Assembly: GCA_021817185.1 (NCBI GenBank)
Contig: JAKAVU010000116.1
Coordinates: 1-8,581, forward strand
Direction of reading: 5' to 3'
Source of the DNA: a bacterium
Lineage (GTDB): Bacteria; Chloroflexota; Dormibacteria; UBA8260; Bog-877
Length of the DNA: 8,581 bases
Below the pieces are notes generated by a model, which searched no databases, had not been told where the DNA came from, and saw only the letters and a list, made by a program, of their open reading frames with translations. A program made the translations under genes and the position numbers. This document shows positions 1 to 5,684 of this stretch, one piece after another. Each line of letters begins with the position of its first letter. Position 1 is the stretch's first letter.

Positions 1-226
1 TGGCACAATCCGCTTAGCCAAAGTGTCCGTCAAACCGGGGCAAGCCCAGATCCCACCTCCGCCTACGCATGCCGAGGTTCAGCGCCTGAGGCTCTGGTAA
101 AGGCAGGGAACAGGCGGCGCTCAGCGGGCTTGGGCGGAGCCGAGAGGTCGGAGAGCTGCCTTAGCTAGGGACGACCGGCGCTCCTCGCGCCTCAGTCCCC
201 ACCGAAAGTCGGTCGTCCGCACGAGA
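1..226. other. Spacer at window edge, no recognisable gene
   Basis: No convincing coding region. Short frames open at the left edge, but none shows a recognisable protein and their true starts lie outside the window. The stretch around 28-54 has the look of an insertion-sequence end, but I cannot match it to a family and found no inverted partner in the window. The right part carries the inverted repeat 169-218 described separately. Confidence 0.4.
169..218. terminator. Inverted repeat downstream of the membrane-protein gene
   Basis: A perfect 9-bp inverted repeat, GGACGACCG at 169-177 and CGGTCGTCC at 210-218, encloses 32 bases that hold a smaller GCG/CGC repeat. It starts 8 bases beyond the stop codon of the minus-strand membrane-protein gene, where a transcription terminator or mRNA 3' stabilising structure would sit. 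No T-run follows it in the minus direction, so classical intrinsic termination is not assured; actinobacterial terminators often lack a T-run. Confidence 0.4.
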
Positions 227-724
227 CTACCGCAGCGGCGCCCGCGATCCTTCCCCGCTGGGCCTCACCAGAGCGTGGGTGCCACGGGACCGAGACCAGA
301 GCCACTCGAACATGATCCCCGCGGCCAGGACACCGAAAAAGACGCCCTCCTCGGTGCCGTGGATGACACTTCGACCCGTTCCGGCCTCGACAAGCGCGAA
401 GACTCCGAGGACCAGCCAGCCGGCCCCGGTGACGAGGCAATGGGCGTGGCGACACCTCCAGAAGTTGAGGGCGCACCACGAACCCCCCATGAGCGCCGCC
501 AATGCATCGAGGACCAGCTGCCACCGGGGTGGCAGCGCCGTCGCGAGAATCAGAAGCCCGGCGACAGCGCCGAAGTACAGCCCGACCCCGGCCGCGCTAC
601 TGGGCAGGAGCCTGTCGACACGCCGCTTCCCGGGCGTGTCCGCGGGGAGGCGCTGGGGTGAGCAGCAGAGGATGGTGGCTGGCGAGCAGCGCATTGGGCT
701 CGGGGCGGAGGGCGGTCTGGTCAT
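227..724 (-). CDS. Small four-helix membrane protein with Cys/His cluster
   Basis: A 165-residue protein of unknown function. After a Cys-containing, basic N-terminus (Cys13, Cys20, Cys21, with PGKRR at 31-35) there are four hydrophobic segments, at about 44-64, 68-88, 99-115 and 126-143. The loop between helices 2 and 3 carries the motif WRCRHAHC (residues 89-96), and helix 4 ends in FEWLW. The paired Cys and His residues could bind a metal or take part in thiol chemistry; this is inference from the residues only. The start was chosen at 724 because it lies 13 bases after the stop of the MerR gene on the same strand, which makes an operon; a second ATG at 694 would drop ten residues. No strong Shine-Dalgarno is visible. 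Control by the MerR protein is likely from the arrangement. The real protein might begin at either ATG, but the membrane core is well supported. Confidence 0.8.
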   Translation of the reverse strand: MTRPPSAPSPMRCSPATILCCSPQRLPADTPGKRRVDRLLPSSAAGVGLYFGAVAGLLILATALPPRWQLVLDALAALMGGSWCALNFWRCRHAHCLVTGAGWLVLGVFALVEAGTGRSVIHGTEEGVFFGVLAAGIMFEWLWSRSRGTHALVRPSGEGSRAPLR

Positions 725-737
725 GGTGGCCAAGACC

Positions 738-1292
738 CTAGGGCCTCCCCCCAGGGGGAGAGTCAAGCCGCCTCTGGATGCGGGGATCCTCAGCTCGGAA
801 GTCGGCATCTCCCGCCAACTCGGCGCCGCGCTCCAGCTGGAATCGCCGGATGCGCTCGAGACGGCCCGTCAGGTCGGCGATCTGCCGCTCGGTCCGGTGC
901 CGCACCGCTTCCAGGATCTTCGCCAGGAGGGGCCCGACCGGCTCCGCACTCCGCCCCAGGTACCGGGACGTCAGGTCCCTGATCTCAGCCAGGGTCAGGC
1001 CGAGCTCGCGCAGCTCGGAAACGACGCCGACGCACCAGAGGGCCTCCTCACCGAAGATCCGGTAATTGCCCTCGGTGCGGCCCAACGTGTAGATGAATCC
1101 CAGGTCCTCGTAGGCGCGCAAGGTCTTGACCGGAACGCCAGTTCGGCGCGACAGCCGACCGATGGTCATGGTTTCCGACGGAGCCCGCCGGGAGGCCCGG
1201 TGCGCTTCCGGGCCCTGGCCTGGGTGTTGGAGAGTACCGGTCGGCACAGAGCCGCCCACCGAGGTTGGGTGCTCGTCGGCGGGAGAAGTCAT
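738..1292 (-). CDS. MerR-family transcriptional regulator
   Basis: A DNA-binding regulator with an N-terminal MerR winged helix-turn-helix and a C-terminal dimerisation helix. From the ATG at 1292 the protein has 184 residues: a 41-residue Pro/Gly-rich extension, then the MerR domain (42-112) with MTIGRLSRRTGVPVKTLRAY, the wing GRTEGNYRIF and the helix LRELGLTLAEIRDL, then a long helix (118-158) rich in Arg and Glu. MerR proteins often begin directly at the MTIGRLSRR methionine, which here is at 1169 and would give 143 residues, the more usual size. I preferred 1292 because a TGTAAT box lies 7 bases before it, as in leaderless genes, while 1169 has only a weak GGAA. Cys87 is the only cysteine, so the Cys ligands of mercury or copper sensors are missing and the effector is unknown. 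It leads an operon with the membrane-protein gene and diverges from the phosphotransferase gene. Confidence 0.9.
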   Translation of the reverse strand: MTSPADEHPTSVGGSVPTGTLQHPGQGPEAHRASRRAPSETMTIGRLSRRTGVPVKTLRAYEDLGFIYTLGRTEGNYRIFGEEALWCVGVVSELRELGLTLAEIRDLTSRYLGRSAEPVGPLLAKILEAVRHRTERQIADLTGRLERIRRFQLERGAELAGDADFRAEDPRIQRRLDSPPGGRP

Positions 1293-1312
1293 GGGCAGGA
1301 TTACATATTGCC
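1293..1312 (-). promoter_or_regulatory. Leaderless promoter and possible operator of the merR-like gene
   Basis: On the minus strand the hexamer TGTAAT (plus-strand 1300-1305) matches the TATAAT -10 consensus at five of six positions and ends 7 bases before the ATG at 1292, the spacing of leaderless actinobacterial transcripts. It is an isolated AT-rich patch in very GC-rich surroundings. No good -35 is visible. The -10 is framed by a short GGCA/TGCC inverted repeat (1294-1297 and 1309-1312) that could be a binding site for the regulator itself; that part is inference. Confidence 0.5.
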
Positions 1313-1366
1313 AGCGCCAGCGCGACGCGGGGCGTGCCGTGCCGCCCCCCCTCTCCCCCGTTCCTC

Positions 1367-1372
1367 TACACT
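1367..1372 (+). promoter_or_regulatory. Possible -10 box for the phosphotransferase gene
   Basis: TACACT fits the TANNNT pattern and lies in the divergent gap between the MerR and phosphotransferase genes, 15 bases before a TTG and 27 bases before a GTG that could start the latter. No -35 was recognised, so this rests on one hexamer. Confidence 0.3.
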
Positions 1373-1398
1373 CCGGTTCCCAGGCCTTGACTTCATCG

Positions 1399-2328
1399 GT
1401 GCCTTCCACCCCACGGTCGCGGAGATCCCGGCTGCCTTCCTGGCGGGGCCGGCCGCCTGAGACCGCCCTCAACTGGGTGAGGGAGGTGTCCGGGGGTGAG
1501 CGGGTACTGAATGTTCGCCTTCTACCGGTCGGCGGCTGGCATGCCAATCATGCCATCACCGTCCTCGAGCCGAAGGGAATGAGACGCGAGGTGGTGCTCC
1601 GCCGCTGGGCCCGGCCGGGATGGGATGTGGAGGATCCTGACTTCACGGTATCGCGCGAGATGCTGGTGCTCGGGCTTCTGGAGCGTGCCGGCCTGCCCGC
1701 CCCGCGGCTGATCGGGGCCGACCCCATGGCGGCGACCTGCGACGTACCTGCGCTCCTCATGACACGGCTGCCGGGCCATCCCCCTGGGCGCGTTCGCGTT
1801 GTGGCAACCTTCCTCGTCCAGCTGGCGGAGATGCTTACCCGGATCCACCGAATCGGGGCCGCCTCGCACGAGATACCTGCCTTCCGCACCTACTGCCCCA
1901 TGAGAGAGGCTCCTCTTCCGGGATGGCTGCAGGGAGACCCAGTTTGGGAAGGTGCCCTGGCGGCGGCTCGAGAGGCTGAACCAAGCGCCGACTCCTTTAT
2001 CCACCGTGACTACCACCCGGCCAACACCCTCTGGCGGTACGGAAGACTGACCGGCGTCGTGGACTGGACCCAGGCCTCGTTGGGGCCGGTGGGCGTGGAC
2101 GTCGGCAGCATGCGCTGGAACCTCGCCGCAGACTTCGGGCTGCAGGCGGCGGATCGCTTCCTTGACGCGTATCGCGCCAGCTCGGACCTCGAGCTGCGTG
2201 ACCAGCCAATTTGGGATCTGGTCACACTCATGGATGTTGTCCTCGGCATGAGTGGGGCTGGCCCCGTCAATTCAATGGCGTCGCTCCGGTCGCACGCGGA
2301 GGCATGCCTGCATCGGATTGGCGGCTGA
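1399..2328 (+). CDS. APH-type phosphotransferase (aminoglycoside/choline kinase-like fold)
   Basis: A cytosolic ATP-dependent small-molecule kinase of the APH phosphotransferase superfamily, 309 residues from the GTG at 1399, the usual size. The N-lobe has the glycine turn LLPVGGWHANHA (41-52) and a beta-3 strand REVVLRRWAR, with Arg where classical APH enzymes have the ATP-binding Lys. Then come ERAGLPAPRLIGAD (95-108), the hinge PALLMTRLPGHP, the catalytic loop IHRDYHPAN (201-209; Asp204 base, Asn209 metal ligand) and the metal-binding Asp222 in GVVDW, followed by VGVDVGSMRWNL. The kinase residues look complete. The substrate cannot be read; many such proteins in soil actinobacteria are not antibiotic-resistance enzymes. 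The start is uncertain: the frame stays open upstream over the MerR gene, conserved sequence begins near residue 21, and TTG 1387 or GTG 1477 are possible. It diverges from the MerR gene, so shared control is possible. Confidence 0.85.
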   Translation: MPSTPRSRRSRLPSWRGRPPETALNWVREVSGGERVLNVRLLPVGGWHANHAITVLEPKGMRREVVLRRWARPGWDVEDPDFTVSREMLVLGLLERAGLPAPRLIGADPMAATCDVPALLMTRLPGHPPGRVRVVATFLVQLAEMLTRIHRIGAASHEIPAFRTYCPMREAPLPGWLQGDPVWEGALAAAREAEPSADSFIHRDYHPANTLWRYGRLTGVVDWTQASLGPVGVDVGSMRWNLAADFGLQAADRFLDAYRASSDLELRDQPIWDLVTLMDVVLGMSGAGPVNSMASLRSHAEACLHRIGG

Positions 2329-2645
2329 CCGCCGTCGACTCCCTGGGGGGTAGGCCCCCCCGACGCGAATGGTGCCACTACGGCAGAGCCCCGCGGCCGG
2401 ACATGCGGTCGATCTCGGCTGCCGATCCACTGTCAGGGGAGCTTTCGGGCGTCGCACCAGAGACTTCCCGCCATGCCACCGCTACACCGGCGTCCTCCCC
2501 TCGCGCAGGTCTGATCCGCTGGACCGCATACGGCAGCGAACTCACTCTTGAGCACCAGGCGATCAGCCCTGGGGTGTCGGGTTCGCGATTGGCCATGCCG
2601 AGGCGGGGGCCCGCCAGCAGGGGTCTCAGTGCTGCGAATGGTATC
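2329..2645. other. Spacer between phosphotransferase and HTH regulator
   Basis: About 317 bases with no recognisable gene on either strand. The open frames here are antisense or upstream extensions of the neighbours without protein-like features. It contains the GC-rich hairpin at 2345-2360 and presumably the promoter of the HTH gene, for which I see no clear -35/-10 pair. Confidence 0.5.
2345..2360 (+). terminator. GC hairpin after the phosphotransferase gene
   Basis: GGGGGG, loop TAGG, CCCCCC form a perfect 6-bp stem that starts 16 bases after the phosphotransferase stop codon. There is no T-run, so it resembles the GC-only terminators seen in actinobacteria. The position is right for ending the phosphotransferase transcript. 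Confidence 0.45.
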
Positions 2646-3248
2646 ATGCATGAGACTGAAGTGGATCCACTTGAGCTGATCCTGCACCCCGTGCGGCTAC
2701 GCATCATCCACGCCATGGGCGGGGGCCGCGTGAGCACCACCTCGGACCTGTGCCGTCGGCTGACCGGCGTCTCCAAGGCCACGGTCTACCGGCAGGTGGC
2801 GCTCCTCGCCGACAACGGTGTCCTCGATGTGGTCGACGAGCGAAGGTTCCACGGCGCCGTGGAACGCCGCTACCGACTCAGCACCTCGCGAGCTGTGATC
2901 GACCCCAGCGTCTCGGGGGACATGCCCCTGGACGACCATCGCAAGGAGTTCCTGGCCGCCGCGTCGGCCCTGATCTCCGAGTTCCACCGCTATCTGGACG
3001 GTGACCACCCCAATCCGGCAGCCGACTTCGTGGGCTACCGCCAGTTCTCACTCTGGCTCTCGCGCGAGGAGGTGGTCGGGCTCGTGAGCATGCTCACGCC
3101 CTATGTCAGGGCCCTGGCGGGGAACGAGCCCACTCCCGAGCGTCGCGCCTTCCTCTTCAGCCCTATCTTCTTTCCCCTGGGCGAAGAGGCGTCGACAGCG
3201 TCTGGGCGTCGTGCCGCGACACGCAGCGAGCCCACCACAGCGCCTTGA
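2646..3248 (+). CDS. ArsR-like helix-turn-helix transcriptional regulator
   Basis: A 200-residue DNA-binding regulator. Residues 8-80 form a winged helix of the ArsR/HTH_20 type: PLELILHPVRLRIIHAM, TTSDLCRRLTGVSKATVYRQ (recognition helix around 43-52), LADNGVLDVVDE, then the wing GAVERRYRL. The C-terminal half (about 95-160), DDHRKEFLAAASALISEFHRYL followed by DFVGYRQFSLWLSREEV, matches the second domain typical of this actinobacterial group, likely used for dimerisation. There are no metal-binding Cys pairs (Cys36 only), so a metal sensor is unlikely; the ligand is unknown. ATG 2646 was chosen because conserved sequence begins at residue 8; an in-frame ATG at 2595 would add 17 unconserved residues. 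No Shine-Dalgarno is evident. A near-perfect 20-bp palindrome covers codons 4-10. The tail after 181 is low-complexity. Confidence 0.88.
   Translation: MHETEVDPLELILHPVRLRIIHAMGGGRVSTTSDLCRRLTGVSKATVYRQVALLADNGVLDVVDERRFHGAVERRYRLSTSRAVIDPSVSGDMPLDDHRKEFLAAASALISEFHRYLDGDHPNPAADFVGYRQFSLWLSREEVVGLVSMLTPYVRALAGNEPTPERRAFLFSPIFFPLGEEASTASGRRAATRSEPTTAP
2656..2675. promoter_or_regulatory. Near-perfect 20-bp palindrome inside the HTH gene start
   Basis: CTGAAGTGGATCCACTTGAG is its own reverse complement except for one G/G pair; the inner 14 bases (2659-2672) are perfect. It covers codons 4-10 of the regulator gene. Twelve bases upstream and touching the start codon is a second perfect palindrome, TCATGCATGA (2644-2653). 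Two close dyads at the start of a regulator gene suggest operators for autorepression. They could also arise by chance, because codons constrain the sequence. Confidence 0.35.
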
Positions 3249-3567
3249 GGCGCGCGGGCCAGCCTTCCACCCCGGCTGGGGTGCCAACATCCCTTCCATC
3301 ACCAGGAGTCCATCGGGGCACAGGCGGGCTGCCATGGCGGCCCGGCGGCCCATGCTCACAGTGGTCGCGAGAGACGGCTCGCGTGCCCTGGTGGGATCAT
3401 CTTCGGGGAGCCTCGGCATTGGGGCTTTCCCCCGTGCCGCACGACTGGCAGGCTCCTTGGCCCGTGAGCAACCGACAGAAGTCTCAGCGGCGGCCTCCAA
3501 GCTGACCTTGTTCTCGCTTGGAACCGTGGCTCGCTTCCGAGACCGCGTCGGCGCGTGGCGCCCATGG

Positions 3568-3596
3568 CGCTCCGCCGCTCGTAAACCCGGAGCGGC
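3568..3596. repeat. Two overlapping, mutually exclusive hairpins
   Basis: Stem A pairs CGCTCCG (3568-3574) with CGGAGCG (3588-3594) across a 13-base loop. Stem B pairs GCCGCTC (3574-3580) with GAGCGGC (3590-3596) across a 9-base loop. Both are perfect 7-bp stems and share their 3' arm, so only one can form at a time. Function is unknown; GC-rich repeat chance is a real alternative. Confidence 0.35.
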
Positions 3597-3795
3597 AGGG
3601 TTCATTCCCCGCCCCACCTCCCACGATCCAGCTTCCAGCTCGACGCTGTCCTCCGACGCGTCACCGACAACGGGCTTGAGCAGGCCGTAGCCGGCGGGGG
3701 ACCGGGCGGGCCCACTGCAATTTCCCGTTCTGTTCGGTGTACAAGTCCAGCCCGAGGACGGTCATCGGTGGGTCCCGAGGGGACGCCCCCACGCC

Positions 3796-3809
3796 AGGAG
3801 GAAGTCATG
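3796..3809 (+). promoter_or_regulatory. Orphan consensus ribosome-binding site with ATG
   Basis: AGGAGG at 3796-3801 is followed by five bases and an ATG at 3807, the best-formed plus-strand translation signal in the window. The frame it opens runs to 4490, but from 3885 on it is antisense to the well-supported DinB-like gene and shows no recognisable protein. It may be the surviving start of a lost gene or a chance match. Confidence 0.3.
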
Positions 3810-3847
3810 CGGCTGCTGGCGGGATCACCGTGCCCCCGATCGGCGGG

Positions 3848-3861
3848 CGGGGCTCGCCCCG
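3848..3861 (-). terminator. GC hairpin downstream of the DinB-like gene
   Basis: CGGGG, loop CTCG, CCCCG forms a 5-bp stem with a stable tetraloop. It lies 24 bases past the stop codon of the minus-strand DinB-like gene, the expected place for its terminator. There is no T-run. Confidence 0.35.
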
Positions 3862-3884
3862 GGCCGGTGCGACGTGCTGCGCGG

Positions 3885-4463
3885 TCAGGCAGCCCTCGGA
3901 TCGCGGCCGGTCCAGGCCAGGAACCTCTCGCTGGCGCTGGAGTCAGGGTCGACGGGCACCTCAGGCGCGAAGACTCCAGGGTCGCGCAGCACGGCCTCAC
4001 CGAGGGGGTCGAGAACGGCATGCGCGAAGTCGATGGCCTCGTCGGGGATCTGCGGTCGTGGACCGCAAACCGCGCTCAGATCCCAGGCATGGAGAAAGAG
4101 ATCTACGGCCGGGAAACCGAGCCCCTCGGAGACTCTGCGGTCGCCGCGCGGCGTGGGGACGATCATCTCCGGATCGGCACCAGCCGTCGCCGAGCGGGCC
4201 GGCTCCACCAGCGCCCGCCACCAGTCGGCCGGATCGCCGGACACGGCGGCGCCGGGCGGCTCCGCCGGGATCCACTCCGGAGCCCCGCCTGTCAGCAGCG
4301 CCGTGCCGTACCGGACAGCGGCGCCGACGTGCCCCACCACATCGCGGGCGGTCCAGTCGCCACAGCCAGTGGCACGATCCCACTCCTCGGGACCTACCCG
4401 TTCGACGACTGCAGTGTAGAAGTCGAGGCCGGCGAGGTACGCCGTCACCGCATCCCAAGGCAC
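3885..4463 (-). CDS. TIGR03086/DinB-like metal-dependent protein (mycothiol isomerase N-terminal fold)
   Basis: A 192-residue cytosolic protein of the DinB-like four-helix family TIGR03086, related to the N-terminal domain of mycothiol-dependent maleylpyruvate isomerase. It shows the first-helix stretch LDFYTAVVERVGPEEWDRAT (13-32), the hallmark CGDWTARDVVGHV (34-46) with His45, a WW pair (81-82), and GFPAVDLFLHAWDLS (116-130) with His125, the usual metal-binding region, then WDLSAVCG and a final helix. Members are thought to be thiol-dependent metalloenzymes; the reaction of this one is unknown. The frame is open further upstream (ATG at 4592), but the GTG at 4463 fits best: it gives the family length, and a TATCAT -10 ends 7 bases before it, with a GTGACC -35 16 bases further up, so the message is probably leaderless. 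It stands alone, divergent from the flavin oxidoreductase gene. Confidence 0.88.
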   Translation of the reverse strand: MPWDAVTAYLAGLDFYTAVVERVGPEEWDRATGCGDWTARDVVGHVGAAVRYGTALLTGGAPEWIPAEPPGAAVSGDPADWWRALVEPARSATAGADPEMIVPTPRGDRRVSEGLGFPAVDLFLHAWDLSAVCGPRPQIPDEAIDFAHAVLDPLGEAVLRDPGVFAPEVPVDPDSSASERFLAWTGRDPRAA

Positions 4464-4819
4464 GAGCGCGATGATATCTCGGAGAGCTGACAGGTCACCC
4501 TCGCGCCCGGGCGGTCCCAAGGCGGGAGCCGGGGCGTTTGTTTCGGCGAATCTGAGACACCTTGGCACGTCTGACTCGGTGGAGCCGGTCATGACATCCG
4601 AGGGAAGGCAGGGACGCGGAGGACCGACCCATCCGACCAGGCGCCCGCCCGCCGACACGATCCGTCAACGGCCACGCCCAACGTGGGGGGGCGGAGCGGT
4701 CCTGGCGTTGTAGGAGCGCCTCCACCGCGATCCGCCGCTACAGAGGGAGCGACGGGGCGGAACGGGCTTCCCATCCGCCATGATTCCGTCGTGGACGTCA
4801 TCCTTCTGCGGGGACGCTG
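4464..4819. other. Divergent intergenic region
   Basis: About 356 bases between the DinB-like gene (minus) and the flavin oxidoreductase gene (plus). The first 35 bases hold the promoter of the DinB-like gene. I see no clear -35/-10 pair for the plus-strand gene and no gene in either direction; an upstream extension of the DinB-like frame to 4592 or 4658 is open but looks non-conserved. Confidence 0.5.
4471..4498 (-). promoter_or_regulatory. Leaderless promoter of the DinB-like gene
   Basis: Minus-strand -35 GTGACC (4493-4498, four of six to TTGACA), 16-base spacer, and -10 TATCAT (4471-4476, five of six to TATAAT). The -10 ends 7 bases before the GTG at 4463, so transcription would begin at or next to the start codon. 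It is the most complete promoter in the window and decides the start of the gene. Confidence 0.6.
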
Positions 4820-5653
4820 ATGCGCTCGGGTTTCATCCTTCCGGGGGGGACCGCGCGCGAGCAGCTCGAGCTGGCGATCCTCGCGGAGCGCTGCGGGTGG
4901 GATGGCGTATTCGTGTGGGAGGCCGCATATGGTGTGGATGCCTGGTCGTTGCTGGCAGCCATCGCGGTCAGCACCACCCGGGTGCGCCTCGGCACGCTGC
5001 TCACCCCGCTGCCCTGGCGGCGCCCCTGGAAGGTAGCGAGCCAGGTTGCCACCGTCGACCAGCTCTCGCAGGGCCGGGTGATCCTCACAGTCGGCCTGGG
5101 CGCCGTCTCGACCGACCTCCCCAGGACCGGCGAGGCGGAGGAGCTTCGAGAGCGGGCTGAACGGCTGGACGAGGGGATCGAGCTCATACGCATCCTCTGG
5201 CAGGGAGGGAGCCGGTACCAGGGAAGGCACTACAGTTACCAGGAGGGTGAGGCGCGAGGCCACGACCTGAGCCAGATGGTCCAGCCAGTGCAGGCGCGCA
5301 TACCCATCTGGGTCGTCGGGGTGTGGCCGCGGCCCCGGTCGATGCGACGCGTCCTCGCCTGCCAGGGGATCGTGCCCCAGTACGACGTGCCGGGACGGGA
5401 GCCGGCGCCGGAGGACGCACGTCGTCTTCGCGAGTGGCTCTCCGCCAACGGCGCGCCGGACATCGACCTCATCGCCGAGGGCAACACGCCCGCTGACGAC
5501 CCAGTAGGCGCCGCTGGCACAGTGCGACCCTGGCAGAACGCCGGCTGCACCTGGTGGCTGGAGTCTCGCTGGGAGCTGCCGCACCACACCGCCGAGCGGC
5601 TGGACGAGGTGCGCCAGCGGCTGCTCGCCGGGCCGCCGGCTGCCGCTGCCTGA
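4820..5653 (+). CDS. LLM-class flavin-dependent oxidoreductase (luciferase-like)
   Basis: A 277-residue enzyme of the bacterial luciferase-like TIM-barrel family; members use reduced FMN or coenzyme F420 for oxidation or monooxygenation. The order of blocks is typical: MRSGFILPGG (1-10), LAERCGWDGVFVWE (21-34), STTRVRLGTLLTPLPWRRPW (51-70), VDQLSQGRVILTVGLGA (79-95), ERAERLDEGIELIRILWQG (111-129), RIPIWVVGVWPRPRSMRRVL (160-179), then CQGIVP and the family ending AGCTWWLESRWELP (241-254). Length is normal and no key block is missing. The cofactor and substrate cannot be told from sequence; F420 is plausible in an actinobacterium, but that is inference. The ATG has GGGGA five bases upstream as a moderate ribosome-binding site. 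It is monocistronic as far as visible, with a degraded amidohydrolase 31 bases downstream. Confidence 0.92.
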   Translation: MRSGFILPGGTAREQLELAILAERCGWDGVFVWEAAYGVDAWSLLAAIAVSTTRVRLGTLLTPLPWRRPWKVASQVATVDQLSQGRVILTVGLGAVSTDLPRTGEAEELRERAERLDEGIELIRILWQGGSRYQGRHYSYQEGEARGHDLSQMVQPVQARIPIWVVGVWPRPRSMRRVLACQGIVPQYDVPGREPAPEDARRLREWLSANGAPDIDLIAEGNTPADDPVGAAGTVRPWQNAGCTWWLESRWELPHHTAERLDEVRQRLLAGPPAAAA

Positions 5654-5684
5654 AGGGTGAGAGGCGCGAAGGTGCAGCGCCGAC

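Larger units (their letters stand above)
3249..3884. other. Gene-poor stretch between HTH and DinB-like genes
   Basis: About 636 bases without a gene I can support. Open frames exist on both strands but have the Arg/Pro/Gly-rich, motif-free look of GC-driven shadows. Features inside are a pair of overlapping hairpins (3568-3596), an isolated perfect ribosome-binding site with ATG (3796-3809), and a GC hairpin (3848-3861). It may hold decayed genes; I recognise none. Confidence 0.5.

Noticed and set aside
279..1460. Long plus-strand open frame across the MerR operon
   Set aside because: It is antisense to two well-supported genes and has no recognisable motif; long empty frames are expected at this GC content.
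3568..3613. tRNA-like 3' half with a CTCGTAA loop and GGGTTCATTCCCC
   Set aside because: Laying it on the tRNA fold, three of five anticodon-stem pairs and two of five T-stem pairs fail and no acceptor partner is present.
3048..3617. Minus-strand frame of 189 residues over the end of the HTH gene
   Set aside because: Overlaps coding sequence of the HTH regulator and looks like a composition shadow; only the part beyond 3600 seemed worth a note.
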